A stretch of 64,000 bases of DNA. It comes from an uncultured Gammaproteobacteria bacterium (GTDB lineage Bacteria > Pseudomonadota > Gammaproteobacteria > Pseudomonadales > Pseudohongiellaceae). Positions 7,941 to 16,570 of this stretch are shown one piece after another (position 1 is the stretch's first letter; every line of letters starts with the position of its first letter). The translations under genes were made by a program, and so were the position numbers. The notes beneath the pieces are model-generated. The model was given only the letters and a program-made list of their open reading frames with translations, had not been told where the DNA came from and searched no databases. The stretch covers positions 18,467-82,466 of the forward strand of contig CAIOZF010000173.1 of NCBI GenBank assembly GCA_903862645.1, given 5' to 3'.

Positions 7941-9608
7941 CTAGGACGAATCCTGCGCCGCAGCGACTCGTTTCAGCGGCAGGGTAAACCAGAACTCACT
8001 GCCCTGACCGGGCGCGCTGATCAGGCCGATCTCACCGCCCATCAACTTCACCGTCTCGCTAGATATCGTCAGCCCCAGGCCGGTGCCCCCAAAGCGGCGG
8101 GTGGTGGACAAGTCGGCCTGGACGAAGGCCTCAAAGACAGCGCTTTGCTGCTCGGGCGGGATGCCGATACCGGTGTCGCGGAAACTGAAGCGCAACCAAT
8201 CCGACCCGTCTGCTCGGCTCAGCGACTCGATGCCCACCACAATGGAACCGGCCTGCGTGAACTTGGCGGCGTTGCTCGCGAGGTTGATGAGTACCGCCTG
8301 CAAGCGCGTCGCGTCGCCAACAATGCCGCGCACTCCTGCTGGCAGGGGCGCGATGGTCACCTCAATGTCCTTTCCCCCGATGGCCGTTCCCAGAGTCGTG
8401 GCCACGTTGTCGACGATCGTCCACAGATCGAAGGGGGCCTGCTCGATCTTCAGTTGGCCGGCTTCAATCTTTGCCATATCCAGGATGTCGCTGATGCTGT
8501 CCAGCAACATGCTCCCCGAGCTTCTGATCTTGCGCACCATCTCGCGCGCGACTCCATCCAGATTGGCCTGCTCCAGTAGATAGGCCAGGCCGAGAATAGC
8601 GTTGAGCGGCGAGCGGATCTCGTGACTCATGTTAGCCAGGAACATGCTCTTTGCTTGGTTGGCGGCTTCGGCCTGCGCGCGTGCCTCCAACTCTAAGGCA
8701 TGGCTATTCTTCTGTGCCGTAACGTCCCGGTGGGTTCCTGACATCAGCAGAGGATTGCCATCGGCCGTTCGGCTCGTCACCCGGCTGCTGCTATGCAGCC
8801 ACACCCAGTGCCCGTCCCTGTGGCGCAGGCGCGCGTCGCATTCATAGTGATCCGACTGACCGGCGAGGTGCTCCTTCAACAGCCTTTCCGCACCCTCCCG
8901 GTCTTCCGGGTGAGTGCGATTGATCCAGGTCTCCATGGAGGCTGGCATAAATTCTGCCAGCCCGAACCCGATCAACTTTGCACTGCGCTCGTCCATCGAG
9001 AGCTCGCCGGTGAGCAAGTTCCATTCCCAAGTGCCGACATTCGCGCCTTCGAGGACGTCGGACAGGCGCCTGCGCTCCTCGGCGAGGATCGCCGCAACGT
9101 CCTCCAAAGTCACGCGCACCAGCTCCTCTTCCACGCAATCGGCAAGGTCGCGCAGCATGGTAATGTCCCTGGCGCCGAATGCCCGCAGCTGCGTGTCGAT
9201 GACGCACAGCGTGCCGACTCGCTCTCCGCCCGGCGCATGCAACGGCGTCCCAGCATAGAAGCGTATCTTGGGACTGCCGGTTACTAACGGATTGTCAGCG
9301 AAGCGCGGATCCTCAGTGGCATCGGGGACAATCAGGATGGCGTCGTTCAGGATGGCGTGGCCGCAGAAGGAGATGTCGCGTGATGTCTCGGTCGCGTCCA
9401 ATCCTTGGCACGACTTGAACCACTGCCGCTCCTCATCGACCAGAGACACCAAGGCAATTGGAACGTCGAAATGTCGCTGTGCGACTCGGGTGATGCGGTC
9501 AAAGCGCGCTTCGGCCGGCGTATCGAGCACCTTGAGGGCATACAACGCCGCCAGGCGTTCCGCTTCGTTTGTAGGGATGTCGGGGGAATGCCGGAATTTT
9601 ACCGTCAT
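7941..9608 (-). CDS. GAF-PAS sensor histidine kinase, ends at in-frame amber
   Basis: A soluble sensor kinase of 555 residues with no membrane segment. Domains in order: GAF (about 20-165, with SRDISFCGHAI and VGTLCVID), a short helix, PAS (about 185-300, GTWEWNLLTGELS through GTHRDVTAQK), HisKA with H329 in MSHEIRSPLNAI, and HATPase with NLASNAAKF (N box), DTGIGIPP and GGTGLGLTIS. It ends in QDSS followed by TAG, after which the same frame continues directly into a receiver domain. A whole protein of about 1060 residues (GAF-PAS-HK-REC-REC-Hpt) would be a standard hybrid kinase layout. The first gene of a three-gene operon that ends in HD-GYP. Confidence 0.88.
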   Translation of the reverse strand: MTVKFRHSPDIPTNEAERLAALYALKVLDTPAEARFDRITRVAQRHFDVPIALVSLVDEERQWFKSCQGLDATETSRDISFCGHAILNDAILIVPDATEDPRFADNPLVTGSPKIRFYAGTPLHAPGGERVGTLCVIDTQLRAFGARDITMLRDLADCVEEELVRVTLEDVAAILAEERRRLSDVLEGANVGTWEWNLLTGELSMDERSAKLIGFGLAEFMPASMETWINRTHPEDREGAERLLKEHLAGQSDHYECDARLRHRDGHWVWLHSSSRVTSRTADGNPLLMSGTHRDVTAQKNSHALELEARAQAEAANQAKSMFLANMSHEIRSPLNAILGLAYLLEQANLDGVAREMVRKIRSSGSMLLDSISDILDMAKIEAGQLKIEQAPFDLWTIVDNVATTLGTAIGGKDIEVTIAPLPAGVRGIVGDATRLQAVLINLASNAAKFTQAGSIVVGIESLSRADGSDWLRFSFRDTGIGIPPEQQSAVFEAFVQADLSTTRRFGGTGLGLTISSETVKLMGGEIGLISAPGQGSEFWFTLPLKRVAAAQDSS

Positions 9609-10244
9609 AAAACTCTATTCCAAGCCAAGTCCAGTAAACGTTTAATTCTAAAATTGAGAATTACTGCAAATCTTTATCATTATGTTTGTTGTTGCGAATC
9701 TGTCCGGCTACTCGCAATTTTTATAATTTTAGTTATAGCATTGAACTGCCAAATATTCGCCTCGCGAAAATTGATCAACCGTTACAAGTGAGATGACGAT
9801 ATCTCTAATTTCTGTGCCTGCTTCAGCTCCTCTCGCTGAAGCGAAAGAAGCCCATACATACGCCAAAAAATAATCTATGGCAACGCCTATTCCCTCCTGA
9901 AAACTTTTACCTAGAAAAATATACGCGTCGCTTTTGCATTGACATCGTTGGCCAACGCGAGAGTCGTGGTGAAATCTTGAGCGTAGGTTAATCCAGATTC
10001 CAAAAAAAAGTACCGACAAAAAAAGCGCTGAGCAATTTCACACAATCAATCCTTTACATTAATTGTCAGGAATCTAACCCGGATTCCTCCGCTAAAACAA
10101 CCCATTATTTAGAATGTCTTATGGCTGCTCACATGGAAGGCCTGGGTGCACGGCTCCTCGACATATTCACACAGAAGCTACCCATATAAATTAAAAGCTT
10201 ATTGATAATGTGCTTCCCTATCGCCCTCGCACCAAAGCCTGCGC
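9609..10244. other. AT-rich stretch without a supported gene
   Basis: About 640 bases with clearly lower GC than the neighbours, upstream of the kinase operon and before the decayed monooxygenase-like gene. It presumably holds the kinase promoter on the minus strand. Short frames occur but none shows a ribosome site or recognisable family. The drop in GC next to a pseudogene suggests past insertion or deletion. Confidence 0.5.
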
Positions 10245-10591
10245 GAGCCGGACTTCGTCATCGATACTCCCAGAATGTGATCCCTGCCGTCGGCATTCTC
10301 GATTACATGTATACCGAGCTGGAGCTGCCCTTTACCGAAGACAAATAGGTTCGGGCGTTCCACTACTACTCCCAAGTCAGTGTGCCCGCCTACAACTATG
10401 GCTGGCAACCGCTGTACTGGCTGGAAGCGCCACGCGCGGTCGAGCCAGGCACCGTGGTGAATGTCTCTGGGGCCTTCGATAATTCCCTGTCCAACCCCTT
10501 CAACCCCAACGTCAGGGAAGCGGTGGGGTGGGGCTTCAACAGCGGCGAGGAAATTTTTACCGGGTATTTGACGTATTCGATTGAGCGGTAA
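10245..10591 (+). pseudogene. decayed remnant resembling ascorbate-dependent copper monooxygenase-like protein
   Basis: Pieces of one protein can be read in two frames. EPDFVIDTP reads in one frame to about 10271; the frame then shifts and continues as NVIPAVGILDYMY and LPFTEDK to a TAG at 10346-10348; the same frame resumes with VRAF, PAYNYGWQPLYWLEAP, VSGAFDNSLSNPFNPN and EAVGWGFNSGEEIFTGYLTY to a normal stop. The order and the motifs PDFVIDTP, FTEDKW, FDNS.NNP.NPN and V.WG...EEM..G match the C-terminal copper monooxygenase-like domain found in some redoxin or cytochrome c fusions. The TAG sits where Trp (TGG) is expected. The middle of the domain appears deleted as well, so this is a relic. 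Confidence 0.6.
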
Positions 10592-10795
10592 GCACGAGGG
10601 TTGGGCCATTCAAACGCGTCCGTTTCTCGCGATCTCAGCCGGTAATCATCCTGCGGGATGATCTCTGCAATATTCATGAGTTGCAGTCGAAAGGATTTCC
10701 CTGAAGTATCTGTCACGACCATAATCGGCGCAATCACGCAGGGTGGCCAACGCCCCGCTCGTATTTTTCCCAACCCAACCAAAGGAATGAAGCTC

Positions 10796-11749
10796 ATGAC
10801 CAACACCTTCACCAAACGCGCTGCCTGCGTGCTCGCCACTGGCCTGCTGATGGCCGCCCACACTGCCAGCGCGCAGGACATTCAGATTCTCGGCGAGCGC
10901 ATTTTCCCCGAGAGCCTGACCTCTGCCGCCGACGGCACCGTCTACTTCGGCAGCATCGGCCTCTCTGCTGTGCTGCGCGCTCAACCCGGCGCAGCAAGCA
11001 CCGATGCTCAGCCGTGGATCGCCACTGGCGTGGGCGGACTGCAGAGCGTGCTCGGCGTGTTCGCGGACGAGGCGTCCAACACGCTGTGGGTCTGCTCAAA
11101 TCCTGCCAACCCGCCAGCAACACCGAACCCACCACCCTCGGCGCTGCTGGCCTTCGACCTGAGCTCCGGCGCGCCCAAGGGCAGCTATGAATTGCCGACT
11201 GCGGGCGGGCGCTGCAATGACATCGCCGTGGACGCGGAAGGCGCTGCCTATGCGACTGACACGCCGAACATGGAGCTGTTGCGCCTGGCGCCAGGAGGCA
11301 CAGCGCTTGCAGTGTGGGTCGGCGATGGTGCGTTCGGCGCGACCGGCGATGTGCTCGACGGCGTGGCCGTGCTGGGTGATCGCGTGTTCGTGAATGCGCT
11401 GGCCACCAGCAAACTGTTCGCGGTGGACATCGAAGCGGGCGGCGCGGCGGGAGACACCGTGGAGATCACACTGGACCGTCCGATCTCGCGTCCCGACGGC
11501 ATGCGCAGCACCAGTGCCAATGAACTGCTGATCGTGGAAGGTGGCGAGGGTGGCCGTCTGTCGCACGCGCTGATCGAGGGCAATTCGGCGAAGCTGACTA
11601 CGCTGAAGGAAGACTTCCCCGGAGGCGCGGTGGCGGTGACGGTGGTGGGCGATACGGCTTATGTGGTCGAAGCGCAGTTCGCCGGGATGCGTGCTCCGGC
11701 TGGCACTGCGCTGCTGCCGTTCCGCGCGATTGCGGTGCCGTTGGAATAG
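10796..11749 (+). CDS. secreted beta-propeller (SMP-30/gluconolactonase-like) protein
   Basis: A 317-residue exported protein of unknown substrate. It begins with a clear signal peptide (TKRAACVLATGLLMAAHTASAQD). The rest is rich in short strand motifs repeated along the chain: SLTSAADGTVYFGS, LGVFADEASNTLWVCS, CNDIAVDAEGAAYATDT, LDGVAVLGDRVFVNA, RPDGMRSTSANELLIVEGG, VAVTVVGDTAYVVE. This is the pattern of a six-bladed SMP-30/NHL-type propeller. I chose the second ATG (10796) because AAGGA at 10783-10786 is properly spaced from it; the ATG at 10787 is too close. Enzymatic activity cannot be predicted. Confidence 0.75.
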   Translation: MTNTFTKRAACVLATGLLMAAHTASAQDIQILGERIFPESLTSAADGTVYFGSIGLSAVLRAQPGAASTDAQPWIATGVGGLQSVLGVFADEASNTLWVCSNPANPPATPNPPPSALLAFDLSSGAPKGSYELPTAGGRCNDIAVDAEGAAYATDTPNMELLRLAPGGTALAVWVGDGAFGATGDVLDGVAVLGDRVFVNALATSKLFAVDIEAGGAAGDTVEITLDRPISRPDGMRSTSANELLIVEGGEGGRLSHALIEGNSAKLTTLKEDFPGGAVAVTVVGDTAYVVEAQFAGMRAPAGTALLPFRAIAVPLE

Positions 11750-11781
11750 GCGAGGGCTTTTTTATTTAAGGCCGGAGCAAC

Positions 11782-11946
11782 TCAGCCCGGTGCATTTCTC
11801 TGCGATGGGTCGCGTTTGAAATCCTTCACCAGCTGGTGCGGATCGATGAGACCGCTCTGCGCTTTTGTCGCGGCGGCCCACCACTCCAACTGCAGGAAAG
11901 ATCTGCCGAGATATTCGGCCCAGCGCAGTGCGTCCTGCCCTTCCAT
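11782..11946 (-). CDS. possible small protein, 54 residues
   Basis: A short minus-strand frame starting at ATG 11946 behind an AGGAGGAAGG ribosome-site-like run, reading MEGQDALRWAEYL through LVKDFKRDPSQRN to TGA. The composition looks protein-like (amphipathic, two Trp in a row), and the upstream in-frame codons (FQEEGEV back to a TAG) also look coding, so it could be the 3' remnant of a longer gene rather than a complete one. No family recognised. Confidence 0.3.
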   Translation of the reverse strand: MEGQDALRWAEYLGRSFLQLEWWAAATKAQSGLIDPHQLVKDFKRDPSQRNAPG

Positions 11947-12087
11947 CACCTCACCTTCCTCCTGAAATGCCTCCTACGCTTTTGGCGATGGGGACGCCCC
12001 GTACCTCGGCGCATTGGAGTTTGGAAAACCAATGCCCGTGTACGGTCCGAGGACGCAAGGGATATAACAAAGACTTCGCGTCGAAGA

Positions 12088-12552
12088 TCAGGGCTGGGTG
12101 AGCTGTGTCGTTTCCACAGGCCCCATGCCCATGATCTGCACCGTCACCTCTTCGTCCTTGGCCATGTCGTAGTGATGGCCATTGGGCGGTTGATACAGGA
12201 AAGTACCAGCAGGCACCGCTGTCATCTGGTCCGGATTGTAGACATCGGCGCCAGGTCCGGAAGAAACGTACCACGTCCCCTTTATCACCGTGATGTAACG
12301 CGCTTGTGTGTGAAAGTGCGGACGACTGCCCTGCCCCGCCGGGAAGGTGATGCGCACCACATAGAGCCCCGGCTCACTCGGGTTCCCCAGCACATTCACC
12401 GTGCGCGACCCTTCTTTCGGCACCATCGTCTCGGGCTTCGCCACCATGAAACCGTTGGCATCCAGCGGCACTATCTGCGCCATCGCCATGTGTGCGCCAA
12501 CCATCAGCGCTCCTGCTACACCTGTCTTGATGAACAATCTTCTTATTTTCAT
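12088..12552 (-). CDS. secreted cupin-domain protein
   Basis: A 154-residue exported protein with one cupin fold. An N-terminal signal peptide (MKIRRLFIKTGVAGALMVGA, then HMAMAQ) is followed by the cupin metal motif RPHFHTQARYITVIKGTWYV and a second motif GTFLYQPPNGHHYDMA, so a metal-binding His cluster is likely. I chose the ATG at 12552, since AGGAG is seven bases upstream; the ATG at 12558 overlaps that site. Function is unknown; similar proteins are annotated only as cupin-domain proteins. Confidence 0.75.
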   Translation of the reverse strand: MKIRRLFIKTGVAGALMVGAHMAMAQIVPLDANGFMVAKPETMVPKEGSRTVNVLGNPSEPGLYVVRITFPAGQGSRPHFHTQARYITVIKGTWYVSSGPGADVYNPDQMTAVPAGTFLYQPPNGHHYDMAKDEEVTVQIMGMGPVETTQLTQP

Positions 12553-12954
12553 ATCCATCTCCTGCTCTATTACGAGCAATGTTTGCTTATGTGACCTCTC
12601 TTGTTCTCACGCAGACATAGTGCCTTCTTGTCCAACACCCGTCCACTCGGCAATACCGCGCAGCTTTCACGGACCTGGCCTAGCCATTGTGGCAAAACAC
12701 GCACTAATGCCCGGTAAGCAGTTCCTGATCGGCAAGCGCCATCTGCTTTACGAAGTGTGATGCTGAGAGCGTGGTACTGAGAGTGTGGTGATCATGCAGA
12801 TGAGCGGGTTCGGTGGTAGCTACCGCGCCGCTCAAACAGCCAAATGAGACAAGGGGAAACGTTCTGATCTGCCATGGCATTTGTTGCTAAACGGACTGAA
12901 GACCTTGGTCAGGCTGCAGAAGCAGCCGATCACATTGAAATCTACCGCGACAGA
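12553..12954. other. intergenic stretch, no gene recognised
   Basis: About 400 bases between the cupin gene and the terminator of the Spy-like gene. The cupin promoter should lie near its right-hand neighbourhood on the minus strand. No frame with a credible start or family was found, and no repeat stands out. Confidence 0.4.
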
Positions 12955-12961
12955 AAACAAA

Positions 12962-12994
12962 AAGCCGAAGCAAATCCACGATCCGCTCCGGCTT
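12962..12994 (-). terminator. Rho-independent terminator of the Spy-like gene
   Basis: On the minus strand AAGCCGGAGC and GCTTCGGCTT pair with one mismatch around a 13-base loop and run into TTTGTTTTC. It lies about 25 bases after the stop of the Met/His-rich gene, the right place and orientation for an intrinsic terminator. Confidence 0.7.
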
Positions 12995-13018
12995 CTTCAT
13001 TCAATCTGAACTAAACGT

Positions 13019-13645
13019 TTATTGACCGCGCTGCATCATCCGCTCACGCATCTGTGTCATGCGGGCTTCTTCTGCTTCGCGGTACTTAGCCATCTGGGCT
13101 GCGGTCAGCACAGGCGTCAGCAGTGCTTCGGCCTGACGCTGCATCTCGGCACGACGCTCCATGTTCATTGCCATGCCGCCACCCTGTCCTGCACCCATGC
13201 GCATGCCGCCACCGGCTGCTGCCGGTGCATCTGTGGTGGCTGCTGCACCGTGGTTGGCGTGATCGCCAGCATCTGCAGCCTGGTCACCAGTTGCAGGTGC
13301 GCCACCGTGCTGGGAATGATCCACCGGGGCATCTGCAGGAGCGGCAGCCTGACCGCCCTGCGGCATGGCGCCCTGTCCAGCGCCCATGCGCATGCCAGCA
13401 CCACCGCCGCTAGCCATCATTCCACGCATGGCCGACATCTGCATTTCGTTGATCTTGCCCATGGCTTCGCGGAAGGCGGCTTCCTGCTGAGAAGTGATTT
13501 CTAGCGTGGCGATCAGCTCTGCCACGCGCGCTTCGGGGTTGCCCATGCCCATTCCGCCACCGCCTGCGCCGGGTTGGGCGAGGAGCGTTTGGCTGCCGAG
13601 AGTCAGAACTAGCGTTGTCAGGAGGGGAATCAGTTTTGATTTCAT
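13019..13645 (-). CDS. periplasmic Spy/CpxP-like protein with Met/His-rich low-complexity middle
   Basis: A 208-residue exported protein. After the signal peptide (MKSKLIPLLTTLVLTLGSQT, then LLAQPG) comes a helical segment, ARVAELIATLEITSQQEAAF, and at the C terminus LLTPVLTAAQMAKYREAEEA; both resemble the LTxxQ motifs of Spy/CpxP-type periplasmic chaperones. Between them lies a Gly/Ala/Met-rich segment with two near-copies of GGGxxMRMGAGQG and two His clusters, DHSQHGG and DHANHG. Such Met/His clusters often bind copper or silver, but that is inference. The ATG at 13645 follows a GGAG site. It ends in a clear intrinsic terminator. Confidence 0.7.
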   Translation of the reverse strand: MKSKLIPLLTTLVLTLGSQTLLAQPGAGGGGMGMGNPEARVAELIATLEITSQQEAAFREAMGKINEMQMSAMRGMMASGGGAGMRMGAGQGAMPQGGQAAAPADAPVDHSQHGGAPATGDQAADAGDHANHGAAATTDAPAAAGGGMRMGAGQGGGMAMNMERRAEMQRQAEALLTPVLTAAQMAKYREAEEARMTQMRERMMQRGQ

Positions 13646-13739
13646 GGTGTGCTCCAGTGAATTGCGTATGTATAAATGCTTACGTGTGGGGCGTCGAAAT
13701 CTGTTGCGGCCAAATTTCATTGTACTGCTGGGGGCGGGC

Positions 13740-13764
13740 CATCGCCAGCAGGCTGGCTCCCACA
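13740..13764. repeat. REP-like element
   Basis: A short imperfect palindrome (GCCAGC and GCTGGC arms) ending in GGCTCCCACA, in the gap between the Spy-like gene and the ABC-F gene. It shares the GCTCCCACA end with other elements in this window. Confidence 0.6.
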
Positions 13765-13774
13765 GACGCGACAG

Positions 13775-15664
13775 TCAGCCCTCGGATTCCAGAGTTTCGC
13801 TCTTTTCGAGCCATTGCTCTTCGACTGCGTTGGCGTCGGACTTGAGAGCGGCCTGTTGCTGCAGGAGTGTGGTGAGGTCCTTCTTGCGGGATTCCTGATA
13901 GAGCGTTTCGTCGGCGAGTTTGTCTTCGATCTGCTTGAGTTCAACGTGGAGCCTTTCGAGTTTCTGTTCCAGCTTCTTGATCTCGTTGCGCAGCGGGGCG
14001 AGTTGCTGCCGTTGCGCAGCGGCCTGCTGGCGCTGTTCCTTGCGGTCGCCTTTGCTGCTGTCGGGCGCGCCAGCGGAAGTGCCGGTGCTGCCCTTGCTGT
14101 TTTCCTGCATCCACTTCTCGTAGTCGTGCAGATCGCCTTCAAATTCCTGACAGCGGCCGTTGTGAATCGAGTAGAACTCGTCGACGGTGTTGCCGAGCAA
14201 ATAGCGATCGTGGGAAACGATAACCAGTGCGCCTTCATAGCGCATCAGCGCCTCGGTGAGTGCGTGACGCATTTCGAGATCGAGGTGGTTGGTCGGTTCG
14301 TCGAGCAGCAGCAGATTTGGTTTCTTCCACGCGACGATAGCGAGCGCGAGACGGGCCTTCTCACCACCGGAAAAATTCTCGATGGTCTCGTTGATGCGCT
14401 CGCCACGAAAATCGAAACCGCCGAGAAAATCACGCACGGTCTGCTCGCGTGCGGAAGGGTCGAGACGTTGGATCAGCAGCATCGGGCTGGCGCGCTGATC
14501 GAGCACGTCCACCTGATGCTGTGCGAAGTAACCTACCTGCAGATATTTCGAGGTGCGCATCTCACCGGCCAGTGGCGTCAGTTCGCCCGCCATGCTGCGC
14601 AGCAGTGTGGATTTGCCGCAGCCGTTGAAACCGAGCAAGCCGATACGCGTCCCACCACGCACAGTAAGGCGAATATTGGTGACCAGCGCTTTGTCCCCAT
14701 AACCAACGCTGACCTTGTCGAGTGCCAGCACTTCTTCGGGAATTCGCTCGGGCGCGGGGAATTCAAAATGGAATGGTGAGTCAATGTGTGCAGGTGCGAT
14801 CTTCTGCATGCGGTCGAGTTCTTTCAAACGGCTCTGCGCTTGTCGGGCCTTGGTGGCTTTGGCGCGAAAGCGGCGCACGAAGTCTTCGATCTCGGCAACG
14901 CGGCGCTGCTGCTTCTCGAACATCGCCTGTTCCTGCGCGAGACGTTCGGCGCGTTGCAGTTCGAAGCTGCTGTAATTGCCGCGATAAAGATTCAGGCGCT
15001 GCTGCTCCACGCTCACCACATACGAGATCACTTCGTCGAGAAAGCTGCGGTCGTGGGAGATGATCAGCAACGTGCCCTGGTAACGATTGAGCCACTGTTC
15101 AAGCCACAACGTGGCTTCCATGTCGAGGTGGTTCGTCGGTTCGTCGAGCAGCAGCAGGTCCGAGGGAGCCATCAGCGCGGCGGCCAGGTTGAGGCGGATG
15201 CGCCAGCCACCAGAGAAAGTGGAGACGGCGTTGTCGAATTTGTCGGCGCTGAAGCCGAGTCCGGAGAGCAACTGCATGGCGCGGTAGCGGATGTCGTAGC
15301 CGCCGATCTTGTCCATTTCGCTATGCCAGTGGGCGATCTTTGCGCCATCGCCGGCCTTGTCGGCCGCGAGCATATTGCGTTCGATCTCGCGGTAGTGCTC
15401 GTCGCCATCAATCACGTAATCGACCGCAGACTGCGCTGATGCCTCGGTCTCCTGCCGCATGTGGGCGATGCGCGTCGCCTCAGGCAGCGAGAGCTCACCT
15501 TGATCCAGTCCCAGTTGTCCCATAAGGCAGGCAAAAAGACTGGACTTGCCACTGCCATTGCGGCCGATGACGCCGATCTTCTGACCATCGTGAATCGCAA
15601 GGCTGGCATTCTGGAGGAGAACTTGTTCGCCGCGCATCAACGTGGCATTGGTCAGGGAGATCAT
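13775..15664 (-). CDS. ABC-F family ATPase, YheS/Uup-like
   Basis: A soluble twin-ATPase of 629 residues; ABC-F proteins act on ribosomes rather than in membrane transport. Two nucleotide-binding domains are complete: domain 1 with IGRNGSGKSS, FSGGWRIRLNLA and DLLLLDEPTNHLD; domain 2 with LGFNGCGKST, FSGGEKARLALA and LLLLDEPTNHLD. Between them is the P-site tRNA interaction linker (about residues 245-305: AERLAQEQAMFEKQQ, RRFRAKATKARQAQSR). A charged C-terminal coiled coil (LRNEIKKLEQKLERLH) follows. The start at 15664 (MISLTNATLMRGEQ) fits family N termini; longer upstream frames look non-coding. It is divergent from the OmpR-type regulator. Length and linker favour the YheS subgroup. Confidence 0.93.
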   Translation of the reverse strand: MISLTNATLMRGEQVLLQNASLAIHDGQKIGVIGRNGSGKSSLFACLMGQLGLDQGELSLPEATRIAHMRQETEASAQSAVDYVIDGDEHYREIERNMLAADKAGDGAKIAHWHSEMDKIGGYDIRYRAMQLLSGLGFSADKFDNAVSTFSGGWRIRLNLAAALMAPSDLLLLDEPTNHLDMEATLWLEQWLNRYQGTLLIISHDRSFLDEVISYVVSVEQQRLNLYRGNYSSFELQRAERLAQEQAMFEKQQRRVAEIEDFVRRFRAKATKARQAQSRLKELDRMQKIAPAHIDSPFHFEFPAPERIPEEVLALDKVSVGYGDKALVTNIRLTVRGGTRIGLLGFNGCGKSTLLRSMAGELTPLAGEMRTSKYLQVGYFAQHQVDVLDQRASPMLLIQRLDPSAREQTVRDFLGGFDFRGERINETIENFSGGEKARLALAIVAWKKPNLLLLDEPTNHLDLEMRHALTEALMRYEGALVIVSHDRYLLGNTVDEFYSIHNGRCQEFEGDLHDYEKWMQENSKGSTGTSAGAPDSSKGDRKEQRQQAAAQRQQLAPLRNEIKKLEQKLERLHVELKQIEDKLADETLYQESRKKDLTTLLQQQAALKSDANAVEEQWLEKSETLESEG

Positions 15665-15854
15665 CGGTATAGCTCGGTCGAAGAAATTGCGCGCCATAAT
15701 ACTATCCATGCCATGGCACTGCACTCGTTGTGTGACGACTTGTGACGCCGGCATTGCAGCCCAGGCTCGTTGATTGATTTCCCCGGCTTGAATTCGTACA
15801 CTCAAATCACCTGTTCAGGGACACTCGTCTGCTGGGCGATGCGAGCAGAACAAT

Positions 15855-16556
15855 ATGAAACAGATACTGTTGATAGATGACGACGAAAAGCTCGGGCAAC
15901 TGCTGACGCAGTACCTCGAGCGCTATGACATGACGGTGACCGCCGCTCATACCCCATCGAAAGGCTTCGAACACCTCAAGCGCCACAAACCCGATCTGTT
16001 GATTCTCGATGTCATGCTGCCCGAGAAAGACGGCTTCGAAATCTGCCGGGAAATTCGCGCGAAATCTTCCATCTATGGCCAGTTGCCAATTCTTATGTTG
16101 ACCGCGCACGGGGAAGTGACTGACCGCATCGTCGGCCTGGAGCTGGGGGCGGACGATTATCTGCCCAAGCCATTCGAACCGCGTGAACTGGTCGCACGCA
16201 TCACCAACATTCTGCGGCGCACCAGCGATGAGGCGCGCAATCAGCAGGAAGTACCGAAAATTCAGGGGCTGGACGTAGACACGGTGCGACGCATAGTGCA
16301 TCTGGATGAAGTGGTGATCGAACTGACGACGATGGAATACGAGCTGCTGATTCTGTTCATGCAATCGCCAAACAAGACGTTCACGCGTGACGAACTGATG
16401 AACCGTCTGCGCGGCATCGATGCAGAATTGTTTTCACGCGCGGTGGATACCCTGGTCAGCCGTCTGCGCCACAAACTCAACGACACCTCCAAGACACCGC
16501 GCTTTATCAAGACGGTGTGGGGGCGCGGCTACACCTTTGTCGGCGAGCCCAGATAA
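15855..16556 (+). CDS. OmpR-family response regulator
   Basis: A 233-residue DNA-binding regulator. The receiver (about 2-118) has D8-D10, phosphoacceptor Asp in LLILDVMLPEKDGF and Lys in DDYLPKPFEPREL. The C-terminal winged helix has LTTMEYELLILFMQSPNKTF, RAVDTLVSRLRHKL and the typical end IKTVWGRGYTFV. The kinase gene follows 14 bases later, so this is a two-component pair. No target can be assigned from the sequence; it is divergent from the ABC-F gene. Confidence 0.93.
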   Translation: MKQILLIDDDEKLGQLLTQYLERYDMTVTAAHTPSKGFEHLKRHKPDLLILDVMLPEKDGFEICREIRAKSSIYGQLPILMLTAHGEVTDRIVGLELGADDYLPKPFEPRELVARITNILRRTSDEARNQQEVPKIQGLDVDTVRRIVHLDEVVIELTTMEYELLILFMQSPNKTFTRDELMNRLRGIDAELFSRAVDTLVSRLRHKLNDTSKTPRFIKTVWGRGYTFVGEPR

Positions 16557-16570
16557 ATGCTGATCTCCTT

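Noticed and set aside
7326..8579. 417-codon frame antisense to the hybrid kinase halves
   Set aside because: Crosses the kinase and receiver modules on the other strand, with no recognisable domain.
9729..10019. 96-codon minus-strand frame in the AT-rich stretch
   Set aside because: TTG start, no ribosome site, no family resemblance, base composition of non-coding sequence.
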